Assembly (NCBI GenBank): GCA_007258455.2
Contig: VDFB02321300.1
Coordinates: forward strand, 124,001 to 188,000
DNA: 64,000 bases
Reading direction: 5' to 3'
Origin: Sequoia sempervirens
Lineage: Eukaryota; Streptophyta; Pinopsida; Cupressales; Cupressaceae
The notes beneath the pieces are model-generated. The model was not told the origin of the DNA, made no database searches, and worked only from the letters and a program-made list of their open reading frames with translations. Below, in pieces: positions 23,263 through 35,342 of the stretch (the first letter of the stretch is position 1; the number at the start of each line of letters is the position of its first letter). A program made the translations under genes and the position numbers.

Positions 23263-23715
23263 AATTCCCATTGAAAATCAGTTTTATACTATCAAAATCA
23301 TGACAATTTCTTGTTGCAAAGGTGTAAGGAAAAAAAGTTACAGGTGTGTGAAGATGAAGGAACATGTAACAACGTGTGAAATTAGAGATCATGTGTTGGG
23401 TGAAAGGACACATAACAACACACGAAAGTAGTGTGATGTTTTATGTATCGAGCACACAACAACAAAATTTGTACACAAATAAAATGTGAGGGTATTTGAA
23501 GTTGCACACAACAATAGTCTATGTTGCAAGTTAAGTATTATAACTTGTAAGTTTTGCTAGAGATTTAATAAATACTATAAAGCTATTCTGTGGATGCATC
23601 CCACATTGGATGAACCACATTAAATTTTTTTGTCTGTGTAACTTATTTTCTATTAATTTTGTGATCTAAATTTGTAATTGATTTATTTTAATTGCTCCAT
23701 CATGTCGGTAAATCC
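23263..23715 (+). mobile_element. Copia-type LTR, right part
   Basis: Continuation of the LTR begun near 20200. It carries the conserved GTGGATGCATCCCACATTGG and ATGAACCACATTAAATT segment near 23592-23630, as in 7685-7735. Confidence 0.5.
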
Positions 23716-25556
23716 CAAAAAAATTACCTATAGAAAATGAAATGTGCTACACATTGTAAAAGGTCACGAATATTTGGAAGGATTTTTGGTGGATTTTTAT
23801 AAAAGTGCTTAATAGTATATATTTTTATGGTTGGATTGTGAAGTAGTGTGTAATATCTAAGTGTGAAATACAATGGTCTTATACATTTATTTTTATTTCT
23901 CACAAATTCCTTTAAATATTGAATCTATAATTTCAATTGGTAAGGTTTTATAACTGATCACAAAATTTTAGGTTAATTAAATTCCATTAGATTCTCCAAA
24001 GTGCAAGATTGAAACCAAGTTGACTCTTTTATTTTCACTTATTTCTCTAAAACCCTCTCTTTTTAGTTTTTTTAGAGTAGGATTATATTAAGAATAATTT
24101 CTCTTAAGAAATTGAAAGAATATCATTTGTGGAGTCAGATCTAACACATTTGGTATATATTTTTTGTACTTTTAATTTTAACCAACACATGGCCCTTGAA
24201 GAAATATATCACAAAATCTACCTAGCTACTCCAACACTGCCATGACCTAGAAGCTAGGACCTTGGAGGTGATTGATTTAAAAACTAGTTGTATTTTTAGA
24301 AGTGAAATGATTATCATTTCAATTGTGTTATATGTGTCAAAGTGACCATCAAAAAAATAATAACTATTATTATTCCTTTGGTACTATTAATAAGCTTGTA
24401 ATTCATCAATAATATCCTCTTGTTTGTTGTCTCCTTGGAATAGAAAATTATATGTCTCTATCAAAATTATCATGCCAAAATTATTGGTATCTTTATCATC
24501 CTTTGTTGGCATTGCAACTTCTAGGTTATCATTTTCCTTGGAAGATACTAGACACTAGTGTGAACCTTAGAAAATTTACCTTAGAATGAGTTGTTTTGTG
24601 TAACCTACACCAAGAATTCAAAGCTAGATCTATAAACACATCAAGGTACGAACTCCCATGGAGTTGTGATTCACTTTATCTATTATAGTGGTTACACCAC
24701 CATTATTGGGCCTTGTATTCTACTATAGATTTGGTTTTTGTAGGTTTAGTCCATTATTTTGAGGAGTCATTGTATTCTATTTTTTATGAAAGTTTGTCTA
24801 TCTAATTGTATAAAATCATTTGACAAATTATTTACCACACTTTTATAATGTTTCAATTATGAGTTCATAATTTCTTGTTGTTTTTGAGGAGTCTTCTCAA
24901 TTGGAGTATGAGGGGAAGGATAAACAAATTATTGATTTGCTAATGAAATCCTAATGATTGGCATGTTGAATAAAGATCCTGAGCTACATACTAATTTCCC
25001 ATTGGTGGAGTAGAATTGTGTGTATTAACACCTTGTTGATTTTTCCATGTGACCATAGGGGTTAGAAATACTTGGTTTAGAGTTGACAAGTTGTACACTT
25101 GATTTTTCACTAGGTATGAGGATATATAGATATCATTTAGTAGCGTGTAATTATGGTCTCAAACATATTTTATTTTCCCACTTGATTAGACATTTGTGTG
25201 TATCCTAGTGATGAAAAAGACCTATAATGAATCCTAACCTAGTAGGGGATAATTATTACTACACTCTTTGTCTCATATAATATTGATAAAGTGGTTATAG
25301 TAGTAAATTTTATTCTTACAAATGTTATTGTTATTGAATAAATTTCCCTCAAATAAGTTTGAATTGTAACTACTTCATCTTGATTGTAAGGATTCATACT
25401 CAGTTTTTAATTTGTGAAACTTGATGTTAAATATTATCAAAGGCTCTAGGTCTCCTCTTCTTGCAGTAGAAAATTAATTATACAAATTAGGTATATTAAT
25501 GTGAATTAAAAATCTACTTTAAAAAATTGATTCCAATTATAACCAATTCATGATAG
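23716..25556. other. No recognisable gene
   Basis: AT-rich sequence with stops in all frames. No LTR ends, RNA gene or motif was recognised. Confidence 0.35.
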
Positions 25557-25561
25557 AATTG

Positions 25562-25950
25562 TGTAGGAGTTTAAGGTGAACTCCTCAACACCCCAATATC
25601 ACCTACAAGAAAAAATAACTTCCATAAGAGAGAAATGACAGAAATTTCATGCTATGATTAAGGATGCAAGAATGCCAAAATGGAAGCCATTGAATATGGA
25701 AATGTACATATGATGCCTTGCTTGTATAGGAAAGGTGAGGAATAGGATTATACAAGATCATGACAAGTGTCTTAATCTTATCACATGAGACAACCAAGTC
25801 ATAACAACCTAGGATAAGATAAGATCAAGAAATGACAACTCATCCTTCTAGAAGGAATCTTAGAGCCTAAGTAAACTTAACATGTGAATATCTCCCATAA
25901 TTACCTAGTGAGAGAATTAACTAGGTACAAGACATTTATTCACACCAACA
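25562..25950 (-). mobile_element. Solo LTR with AATTG target duplication
   Basis: On the minus strand it begins TGTTGGTGTGAATAAATG and ends AACTCCTACA (389 bp). Perfect flanking duplications AATTG lie at 25557-25561 and 25951-25955. Start, end and layout resemble the LTRs of the gag-only element at 13192-17645 (TGTTGGTGTAAATA...CTCCTGCA), so it probably belongs to a related family. Confidence 0.88.
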
Positions 25951-25955
25951 AATTG

Positions 25956-27600
25956 GAAGGTAACTCTAAGTACCATTTATAAGATTCAAGATCTAATGTG
26001 AATAAAAATAACTTGCAAAAATATCTTCATGTTAGATATTTATCTTATTTGTAGCATATTTGAAAAATAAATATGTTTTTCATTAGTTCTCCCTTCCCCA
26101 AATATGAACCTAGGACAAAAAATCTTAGGATTCTTAAAGATAAATCATGATATAGGGGTTGAAAAGAAAGGGGAGAACTTCCTTGTCTAAAAAAAACCAT
26201 TGGTGGATTTGGTGGATTGAAGAACTATGTAGTGATTATTTATATATAAGGTAAAGAAATTAGGCTTTGATCTACCTCAAATATGGTGCTTCCCTTGTTG
26301 GTATTTACTCTTCTATATTGTGAAAGTGGTGGGAATAAATAATCTAGCTAGCTAACTAAGATCTAATGATAATATTTTTCTTTTCAAGCTTAAAACAACT
26401 TCACAACTATAACCCTTTGATATTTAACTATAGTGAGCCAAGAAAGATATATCTTCATCCCTCCTTCTAGTTCCACTTTTGTTGGTTAGGTATTTGAAAA
26501 CCTTCACCAATATGAAGGTCACTAGATCACCTTACCTCTCTTGATAAGTAATTGATTTCCAAAATAAATTATTCTACTCTGAGGTCTATGTCATGAGGTC
26601 ATGGAAATGCAAGAAAACTTAGTGATCTGTGCTTCTCCCTAATTTGATGTTAGCCTTGGGTGAGATCTTGACTGAAATCAGAACCTTTCAACTAACAATT
26701 TGGAAATAGAGATCTTATTTGTATACAGACAATAAAGTCCAAATCTATGAAAGTTAGACATTAGCCTTCAAATCTAGAAATTGAATTACTCTAGTATATG
26801 TTAGGAATTAGAATTTATCATTTTAATTCAAGAACCCAATTAATGGATTAATATGTGAATTTATTTTATATATATGAATTTTTATGTTTGTTTCTAAAAA
26901 TTATAAAAAGGGCAGGGTTAGGAAAAATTAAAATTGGTCTATTTCTTAGCACCGCCAATTAATCAATTTGTTGTGAGGAAATATAAACTAACTTTTCTTT
27001 ACCAATATTTCACACAATCATTAATAAAAAAATAATGCAATCATCTATGGGTTAACTTAAAAATGAAAGAAAACATGTACAATTGTTGTATTACACATAA
27101 ATTTTACACATCACCTCTCAAAATCAAACATTGATAAAATATTTTTCATGTAAGATGCCTTGGACTTCCATCCTTCTCATTGAATTTCAAAAGGGGTGTT
27201 ACAAAATAACCCAATTTGGAACTTGGAACTTCTAACTTTACTTGCTAAGTTTCTAATCTATTATTTCTTAGCTATCTATTCTCCAAAATTTTGTCCCTTT
27301 ACATTTTTTTGACTTTCACATTTATTCCCAACCTAGGCACCTAGCAAAACACCCAAGTACTAATCATCCTAGTGTTGGGTGAAAATTATGTAGTCACATT
27401 TTCAATAGATTACACAACCTAGAATTCAACCATAGTTGTCTAAGATATAATCTCTCCTCTCAAAAAGGGGGGACTCCCTTCTTACTACTAACATAAGCTA
27501 AGTAACACTAGCTAAATATTCACAAAATGTACACTACAACTACGAGATGGGGGGTGTGTGTTACATTCATACTTCTCTCTTTTTTCAAAGAAGATGTTTT
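25956..27600. other. No recognisable gene
   Basis: AT-rich sequence with short frames only; nothing supportable was found. Confidence 0.35.
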
Positions 27601-28350
27601 ACAATGCTTCACAATTGATAGTTCTAATTCAAAATAACTTGAAACTGAAAACAAGCAGTAATTCCAATATCTCTATCTTGTCAAAGCAAAGCTTAGAGAT
27701 ACTAGGTATGATAATAATAACAATAAAATGAGAAAGGAAAGCTCATGAAGGCACAAAGTCGTTCCGTAGCTTTTCACCGATGGATCCTTTAGATATGTAA
27801 AAAAATTCATATTAGAAGCACAAAGTCTTCTAGATAAAACAATTCCATGAACGTCATGAACAATTGCAACCACAAAATCTTGTAGACCATCCACCAATAG
27901 TTAACCAAACATAAACATAAATCTGAATAAAGAGTGTAACACAAAGTCTACACAGATTTATCCAAATCCCTTAGATCTCACACACTAATTACCACCAATC
28001 TTAGTCAAATTCAAAAGATGATTGATCCAACACAAAGTCTGGTATGCAACTTCCTTCTTTATTGATTAGATTTAGATTCACAAAGTTTCATACATTTGTT
28101 TCAAAATGAGCAACACTTCGTTGCTAGAGATAAAAGATAACTATTACAATAGAAATCCCTATTATTTATAAAAGAGAGGGAAGAGAAAATCTAGGAAATT
28201 AGTTGAGTAAAATTATGAAAGTTAGGTGAGCTAATTTAGGAAAATCTCACCTAACTTTGACTAAGTCAAAATTTTGTCCATCTTTGTGGGAAAACATCTC
28301 ATATTTTTCATGTAATTACAGTTGTTGAAAAGACATTTAAGATGTCAAAA
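27600..28350 (-). other. LTR-like non-coding segment, minus orientation
   Basis: On the minus strand the segment carries a TATA-like TTTTATAAATAATAGGG near 28165 and repeated ACTTTGTG(C/T) phrases. A hairpin at about 28220-28260 (AAGTTAGGTGAG... CTCACCTAACTTT) is also present. It follows the minus-strand ORF at 28460-33683, but I found no second copy or clear TG...CA ends, so the LTR assignment is weak. Confidence 0.3.
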
Positions 28351-28459
28351 ACTATTTACAAGATGCATAAAGGGACGCATCAAAATATTCAACACTGGAG
28401 ATCAAGAATCTTCATGGTTCCTTGCTTTGGGCATGAAAGTATTCATACTTCTTCTTGGT

Positions 28460-29503
28460 CTCCTAGATGAATGCATCATCTGGACTGACTGTGTAATCTA
28501 CAAGGGTGTGAACTCTTGTGATCAACCTTCTGGTAGATAAATGAGTTTTCTTGTACCTGTGAAGATGCGTCTTGAGATTATCAAGAGTTAGTTGTATCTC
28601 ATAAGTGACATGTATAGAGGCTTTTGAAAAGCTGGCATCCTCAACTTGTTGCATGGCGACTTCTTTGTAGATCTTGGAAAGTTTGTTGCCCTGGAGGAAA
28701 ATACAGTTTTCTTCAAGAAGCTTTCCCAACAAATCCTTAATTCCCTTCTCCAGGATAGCACAATTTCCTTCGACATCTTCTTGAACATGGTGGAGATCTT
28801 CGATTTAAGAGATTTGATCACTTTGATGCGGTGCTTGAGTGATTCTCTTACCTCTACATATTTTTCCTTGTTGAGAATTACCCCAACTTGCACCAATTTA
28901 CTGAGCTTTTCCTATTTCATTTGTGACCAAAATGATAGGCATTTTTCCATCTCTTTTTGCTCTTGGGTAAGAATATTTTCATCCTTATCAAGCTCCAATT
29001 TGAGCTTGGCTATCTGTGTGGCCTTCTCATTTGCAACAACTATTACCTGTGAACCATCTTGTATTAATTCATCAATGAAATCATACAATGCTTTACCTTT
29101 GGAGGAAAACTTTTATGCCTTCCATACTACTAGTTATTCAAGGTTTTCAATAGCCATGGGTTAGATATTTCCTAAAGAGTTAGGAAATCTCCTCAAAATA
29201 GTTGCATATCATTCAGACAATTATTTGTACATGTCTCGGGCTTGTTCCATTTTATCAAGCCTTCCTGCCAATGCATCCAAGGTTACTTGTGCATCTACCT
29301 TTGCACTTTCATTCGTGACCTTGCCAAGATGGACTCTTGTTATAGTGTAGTCCTCCATATTTACATCCCCGTCTTCTTGTGGAGGTATACCAATCTCTGC
29401 ATACTTATGACCGGCCTTGTCAACATGAAGCCGTGAATTCACTTTTTCCTTTTTCCTCCCCTTGGCTTTTGGAGGGGCTATCTCTTCAAGATCGAGTTCC
29501 TCT
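28460..29503 (-). pseudogene. C-terminal part of unknown minus-strand retroelement ORF
   Basis: Reading down from 29503, the frame gives ISPEELDLEEIAPPKAKGRK, then DALAGRLDKMEQARDMYK, and, through several stops, KAKLKLELDKDENILTQE-like coiled-coil sequence and KHRIKVIKSLKSKISTM to about 28588. It is rich in Lys/Glu heptads and probably a long coiled coil. It continues the frame of 31194-33683 exactly across the Mutator-like insertion. No known domain was recognised. Confidence 0.55.
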
Positions 29504-30743
29504 GGAGAGATCAGGGATAACTTTAAGAAACCCCCCCTCGGCGAAGGTGTAAAATTCTGGTGAATCTTTCCTTTTATTTGAAAAAAATTAATTAATTTTC
29601 CTAGCGAATCTATGCACATTAGTAAAAAAAATTGTAAAATCTTGGCGAATCTTAATGAATAATTGATTAAGATAATAATCACAGTGGCAAATCCTAGCGA
29701 ATAATTACTAAAAATATTAATTACAATGGTGAATCTCCCCTTTAAAAATTTGCATAGTTGGTTGGCGCAGTTCCCCCATATTTTTTTTATTTTTTGTAAT
29801 ATTGAAGTAGGGGCCCGGGGCGACAGCCACTAATGGGGTCAAGGGGGAAAAGCCCCTTTGTGGGGGTCGAGGGGGAAATGCATAAATTCACTATCGAAAA
29901 TGCATTGGAGCACACACAAATTAAGTGTTTTTTAAAATATCACTTTAAAATTAAGACTAAAGAAAAAGCAAAATTTTTACCATTGATTAGCTTTTTAATC
30001 AAATGGCTGCAGGTTGATTCCGCGCCCTAATACGCATGTGCCATTTAAAAGGCTTGTTGAGGCCCAAAATTTGTTTTGGTCCACACGATTATCACTTTTT
30101 CCTTTTTCCTCCCCTTGGCTTTTGGAGGGGCTATCTCTTCAAGATAGAGTTCCTCTGGAGAGATCGGGGATAACTTTAAGAAACCCCCCCTCAGCGAAGG
30201 TGTAAAATCCTGGCGAATCTTTCCTTTTATTTGAAAAAAAAATAAAAATTTCCTGGCGAATCTATGCACATTAGTAAAGAAATTTGTAAAATCTTGGCGA
30301 ATCTTAATGAATAATTGGTTAAGATAATAATCATAGTGGTGAATCCTAGCGAATAATTACTAAAAAGATTAATTACAATGGTGAATCTATCCTTTAAAAA
30401 CTTGCATAGTTGGTCGGCGCAGTTCCCCCATATTTTTTTATTTTTTGTAATATTGAAGTAGGGGCCCGGGGGCGACAGCCACTGACGGGGTCAAGGGGGA
30501 AAATCCCCCTTGTGGGGGTCGAGGGGGCAATGCATAAATTCACTATCGAAAATGCATTGGAGCACACACGAATTAAGTGTCTTTTAAAAATATCACTTTA
30601 AAATTAAGACTAAAGAAAAAGAGAATTTTTTACCATTGATTAGCTTTTTAATCAAATGGCTGTAGGTTGATTCTGCGCCCTAATACGCATGTGCCATTTA
30701 AAAGGCTTGTTGAGGCCCGAAATTTGTCTTGGTCCACACGATT
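29440..30743. repeat. Two-copy tandem duplication, 653-bp period
   Basis: Segments 29440-30090 and 30093-30743 are near-identical direct repeats. Each contains about 65 bp of host ORF, the 9-bp target duplication and the left half of the Mutator-like element up to the apex of its central palindrome. Confidence 0.9.
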
Positions 30744-31184
30744 AGGTTTAATCGTGTGGACCGAAACAAATTTCGGGCCTCAACAAGCCTTTTAAAAGGC
30801 ATGTGTGTATTAGGGCGTGAAATCAACCTACAACCATTTGATTAAAACGATAATCGATGATTTGATGGCAATAAATTAAAGCCTCGAAATATCCCTTAAA
30901 TTAAAAGGTAATTTATTATTGTGGCGATATTGCCCCGAAATTAATGGTAGTAATATAATATTTTTGGTGAATTTAATTAATATTTGTAATTATAGTATAA
31001 ACTATTGGCGAATAGATTCCAATGATGCATTGTTTACATAGACGAATTAATCAAGATGAAATTATTTTTTTGTAAAAACCTGGCGATTCAACATCATTTT
31101 TAGCTTGTACTATTCACCATTTTTGGAGGTCTCGATTTTAATTATTCGCCAATTGGCGAAGATTCACCACTAAATTTTTCCATG
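29513..31184. mobile_element. Non-autonomous Mutator-like insertion in minus-strand ORF
   Basis: Flanked by GGAGAGATC at 29504-29512 and 31185-31193, a 9-bp duplication (10 if the following A is counted). The left end is AGGGATAACTTTAAG; the right end, reverse-complemented, is CATGGAAAAATTTAG, so the termini are short and degenerate. Removing the insert plus one duplication restores an uninterrupted host reading frame, which supports these boundaries. Subterminal GGCGAATC/GATTCGCC-type motifs recur about ten times. No transposase. Length is inflated by the internal tandem duplication. The 9-bp duplication suggests Mutator, but the class is an inference. Confidence 0.7.
30646..30847. repeat. 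Large palindrome, arms about 98 bp, 4-bp loop
   Basis: The left arm (30646-30744) and right arm (30749-30847) are reverse complements with few mismatches, centred on GGTT at 30745-30748. The innermost arm sequence is GGTCCACACGATTA / TAATCGTGTGGACC. It would extrude as a cruciform or fold as long hairpin RNA. Confidence 0.92.
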
Positions 31185-31193
31185 GGAGAGATC

Positions 31194-33683
31194 ATTTGCT
31201 TTTTCCTCTTCGATACTTGAGATACCAACCAAGGGGGAAGAGAGGAAGTGTGCGCTTCTTGACTTATCGTCAATTCTTGTATTGTGAGAACTTCTACTGA
31301 GAGGATTGGAACTGAGACAATTGGGCTAGTATCTGTCATTATCACTCCATTAGACTACACACCAAGTTGACCATGCAAGGATTCATTCATGAACTTGTTG
31401 AATTCAACCTCAGAAGTGATGTCATAAGATGGAGAAGACAAATTGGGAGTGGATGATGGAGGACTTGAAAAAATACCAATTGTTTGTGTATTTGAAATTA
31501 ATGGAGGAGTATCAAGTATGCTTGATTCTGCAGGGGAAGAGAAATGTCTACTACAGGTATTGTGGATGTAGGAGGAGGTGATGTGGGAAAAGGAGGTGGA
31601 GGAGTATTAGGATTAGGAGGTGTGTGAGAAACGTTTGAAGTTACGAGTGATGATATTTGGGGAAAGTCTTCAACAACATTCTCATGTGGAGATAGAGTTT
31701 GTTCTTCGTCATGCCCGAGTTCTTTTTTATCGCCTTCTTGTTCTACTTATTGATCACCTTCTTGATCATCTTCTTGTTCTTCATACTCTTGTTCTCCTGT
31801 AGAATCTTCTTTCCCATCAGATTCTTCTTCTTTAGTAGATTCTTCGCTTGAATTTTCTTCTTCTTCGGAATCTACCTCTTTAGAAATGAGCCCTTTTCCT
31901 TTTGAGTGAGATGGTTCAGATTCCATGGCTTCTTCTTCTTGAACTTCCCATGTATCCTTCTTTCCAATAGTGAAATTTATTCTAGGGCCTCTTTGGGAAG
32001 AAGAGGGAATAGTTCCATACTTGTCTTTTGTGCGGAGTTCCTATTGTTGGTCAGCTTCTGCTCCAGGTTTTCTCCTTCTGACTTTGTCCTAAAGGCTTTC
32101 ATCTTGAAACCATGTTTGTGTAACCATTCTAAAGTGTTGGCCAATTTGGGAGCAAGCCTTTCCCTTATGGAAACACTTTCCTTCTTAGGCCATTGTATTA
32201 TAGGCAAAGGTCTCTTACAAATCTCATTTTCATCATAGGCAATGTTCATAATGTCACTAGGATCTTTGAAACCCTCTGGTAGGTCACCAACACCAAGATT
32301 CATGATATGCTCTATGATTAGCCTGCAATAATCCATTTTTTTGACATCCTCTTCGTCTCTACATTCAACCCATATATCTTTGAAGCGGTACTTGTGGTTG
32401 TGACCCTTTTTCAACTTCCTATTCACATTCTGGTAACCAAAGTCAAATCTATAATTGTATGTCCTTATTGTCATGATCTACATTTCTGCACAAATTGATT
32501 TGGATTTTTGTACACTTTGAATGGTATATCTACCAATCATTAGTGGAAACTTGAATCCCGGTTTATGAATTCTCATTCATTCTTTGTGAGCTGAAATAAG
32601 CTCTCAGCATGGATCCATGAGTATCCACTTATCTAAAGGATATCTAGGTAGCATTTAAGGACACCTAGTGTAGCAACCTACCCTCATGTAAGTGAAAGTT
32701 AGAAATTGCAAGAATATACACCCGACCTTACTCACCACTTTGTAGGCCTCATCGGATACTCTCTTTTTTTCGAGAATTGGGTCAAAGCTAAAAAGTAGAG
32801 GTGCAAAGAAGGCATTTGTGACCCTCCTGAAATGATGAAGGATTTCCTTCAGCTCCAACTGATAAAAATAATTGTACACAGGTACCGAGTGTCAGTTTCC
32901 CTTTCTAGAAAAACTTGGGAATTTCCTCATCACGGCTACAACATACACCAAATAAGAAGTCATATAGAACTTCAAAGTGGTTGTCACATTTATCATTTTT
33001 TCATGAATTTTGTCACTAATTTTTGTTCCCCAATCAATATGAGCCTTCTATCTTCTTATGATCAAGATGTATTCATACATCCACTCCTAAAAATGAGATG
33101 ATTCAGGCAATCCTTTAACCTTGCTCAGGAGTGTAATCATGTCCATGACATCTTCTTTGAAGTCACTTCATGGAAGCCCCTTCAACCATCTTGAGATAGT
33201 AGGCCTAGGTTTTTTCAACCATTGGATATTAATCAAATTCTTAGCCTTGGTTGGATCTGCATCATAAACTTCCTACGCTTGTTGCATTGAAATTTTAGTG
33301 TATCTTTCCATGTGTGGAAATTTGAACACAATGTCAAAAAACTCAGGATCTAACCTCATCATCACTTGGCCGAAGGAATCTATCACACTTCTACTCTCTA
33401 AGATGTAGTGAGAAGCAACCTGGAGAAAAAACTTCGTGTGATGAGCCGATGTCAGGAATATGGACACCAAATGCAAATTGTTGTGTACAATAGCTCTCAA
33501 ATTGTCTTCCAAGGGATTTTGTTCAGTTCTTTTTACAAAATCTACAAGGTCCCGATGACCAACCTTAGTGTCCTTTATTTCATCCACCTTCGAGATCGCC
33601 ACTGTAGGTGGATAGACACCTTGGTACTTGTATTTCATTTTTCCCTTAGCCTTAGAAGATGATGGAGGCTTCTTTGTTGTCAT
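31194..33683 (-). pseudogene. N-terminal part of unknown minus-strand retroelement ORF
   Basis: The frame begins MTTKKPPSSSKAKGKMKYKY at 33683 and stays in one frame, broken by stops only, down to about 31977 (568 codons). Recognisable blocks include HNNLHLVSIFLTSAHHTKFF (near residue 68), RYTKISMQQA, LKFYMTSYLVYVVAVMRKF, QLELKEILHHFRRVTNAFF and YNYRFDFGYQNVNRKLKKGH. A Lys/Glu/Ser-rich region with frameshifts follows to 31194. The N-terminal half looks globular and helical, the rest disordered. I do not recognise the family and see no protease, RT or integrase motif. An LTR, PBS-like site and hairpin leader upstream suggest an LTR-element gene rather than a host gene. Confidence 0.55.
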
Positions 33684-33934
33684 CTAGAAGAATCAGGATC
33701 AAAGAATATCACCTTGAGGATTGAACTTTGACAAAATCTAGAGAAAAACTGCAAGGATGGTGAATCAACTAGTATTAGCAGAAAAAGTAGCATTGGGAAG
33801 CGTGAAGCAAGCAAACGATGTTGAGCAAGTGTGAAAAGGGCAATTATGCACGAAAAACGGAGCGAGAGCAAAGAAACAATGTTCAAATTGAAAACAAAGT
33901 GATTTGGAAGCATTTAAGGAAAAAGTTGCCAAAT

Positions 33935-35217
33935 GTGTAGGAGCACTGAAAATCAGTGCTCCTACACTTAGGAAGATAATTTCAGATTTAAGGGCGCTAA
34001 AAATCAGTGCCCTTATGTGTTAAGTATGTAAGATTGCAAAACATGTCAAGGCACTGAAAATCAACGCTTTGACATTTCGTGTCACTTGACAAAGGTCGAA
34101 GTGTATAAGCAAGTTTATTCAGCGCTTTGTCATCAAGGTGAGAAGCCACTCCATGTAGGATCAGTGATTTTCACTACTCCTACATGGAGTTGTGAAAAAT
34201 ACTTAAGTGTAAAAGCAGGTTTATTCACCACTATGTCATTTGAACTTGGGATATTTTATGTTCGAGTGGTGAAAATCACCGCTTGAACACAAAAAGTGAT
34301 GATCTTTTAATGTTGATATGGCTCAACCTTTTTGGAACACATACTCTCAAATTTTCACCACTCGATGAGTTCATGAAAATTGTGAAGTGGTGGAGGAATC
34401 AAAGACTTGGGACATCTAAACAATGAAAGCAAAACCCCAACAAGAAACGTAAAAAACATGGCACGATATTAAGACTAGGGCATAAAAAGGAAAACCTATG
34501 AAACAAGACAAAGGAAATAAGGGGGCAACCTCAACAAAACAAGAAATTGAAATGTTGAAAAGTTTTTAAAACCTAAACACATAAGATTTAAAGAGAAGAT
34601 TTGAATCAAAATTTATAGAGCTTACAAAACGAACGAAAAGAAAAAACGTGGCGAATTAGAAAAACAACATACCTGGAGAAAATGTGAAACCCTAGAATGA
34701 TGCAAGCTTGAAGAAATCTTCAACAACATGAGTTGTAGGAGGTTGGTAATCACTCAACACAATAAGGAGTGAATGAATGTTGAAGTAAAATGAGGAGTAG
34801 TCAACCTAAAATCACTTAAAAGTGATTTAAAAGTGTAATAAATGAAACATAAGTTACACATTTAATGAAGGTGCAACATATATGGAGAAAACTAGGAAAT
34901 ATGCATTGGCGGTGAAAATCACCGCCTGTGCATAAAAATGACTAAGTACAGACAAAAAAGTGCACAAGCGCTAAAAATGAACGCTTGTGGATATAAAATT
35001 AACTTTGAATAAAAATGCACAAGCACTAAAAATCAGCGCTTGTGCACTTGAGGACTTACAAAAATTTTCAATCTCAACATTTAGGAGTGCTGAAAATTAG
35101 CACTCTGATATATTTGACAATTTTCACAACTCCCAAAGGCTGGAAGCTGACAAAGATGCTTGTTTCGAAGCTCTTCGAAAGACAGACATAGGGGAACACT
35201 CAAACATACTGTTTGAG
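33935..35217. repeat. Array of about twelve short hairpins in ORF leader
   Basis: Inverted repeats with a 3-nt loop and mostly a (C/G)TGAAAATCA core but different outer stems: 33935-33967 (15-bp arms, perfect), 33989-34015, 34043-34075, 34083-34150 (long loop), 34148-34190 (20-bp arms, 2 mismatches), 34260-34288, 34900-34934, 34963-34989, 35016-35046, 35084-35106. Two more without the core are 35163-35180 (TTTCGAAG/CTTCGAAA) and 35199-35217 (CTCAAACA/TGTTTGAG). They lie between the PBS-like site and the ORF start on the minus strand. Confidence 0.85.
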
Positions 35218-35324
35218 ACTTCGGACCGCACATCGAGGTGAATTGAAATTTCCCTTGTTTTGCATGCTTGAACACCATGAACCTATGAAATGAACAAGTT
35301 TCGTAGGGGGGTTATCCATGGATC

Positions 35325-35342
35325 AAGCGCTAATAGATTCCA
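35325..35342 (-). other. Possible primer-binding site
   Basis: On the minus strand TGGAATCTATTAGCGC directly follows an LTR-like end TTATCA. It is only a gapped match to TGGTATCAGAGC, so weak on its own. Confidence 0.3.

Noticed and set aside
28646..29164. 172-codon plus-strand open frame
   Set aside because: It is antisense to the coiled-coil minus-strand pseudogene, which has the better protein-like character.
29833..30601. Two similar plus-strand open frames (MGSRGKSPF / TGSRGKIPL types)
   Set aside because: They are the two copies of the tandem duplication inside the Mutator-like element and read through its G-rich box; not a gene family.
33935..35106. CRISPR-like array
   Set aside because: Repeats are inverted, share only the loop and are not evenly spaced; the context is a plant retroelement, so CRISPR is excluded.
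35163..35180. Heat-shock element (TTCGAAGCTCTTCGAA)
   Set aside because: The GAA/TTC blocks are not in the required alternating 5-bp register, so it was counted only as a short hairpin.
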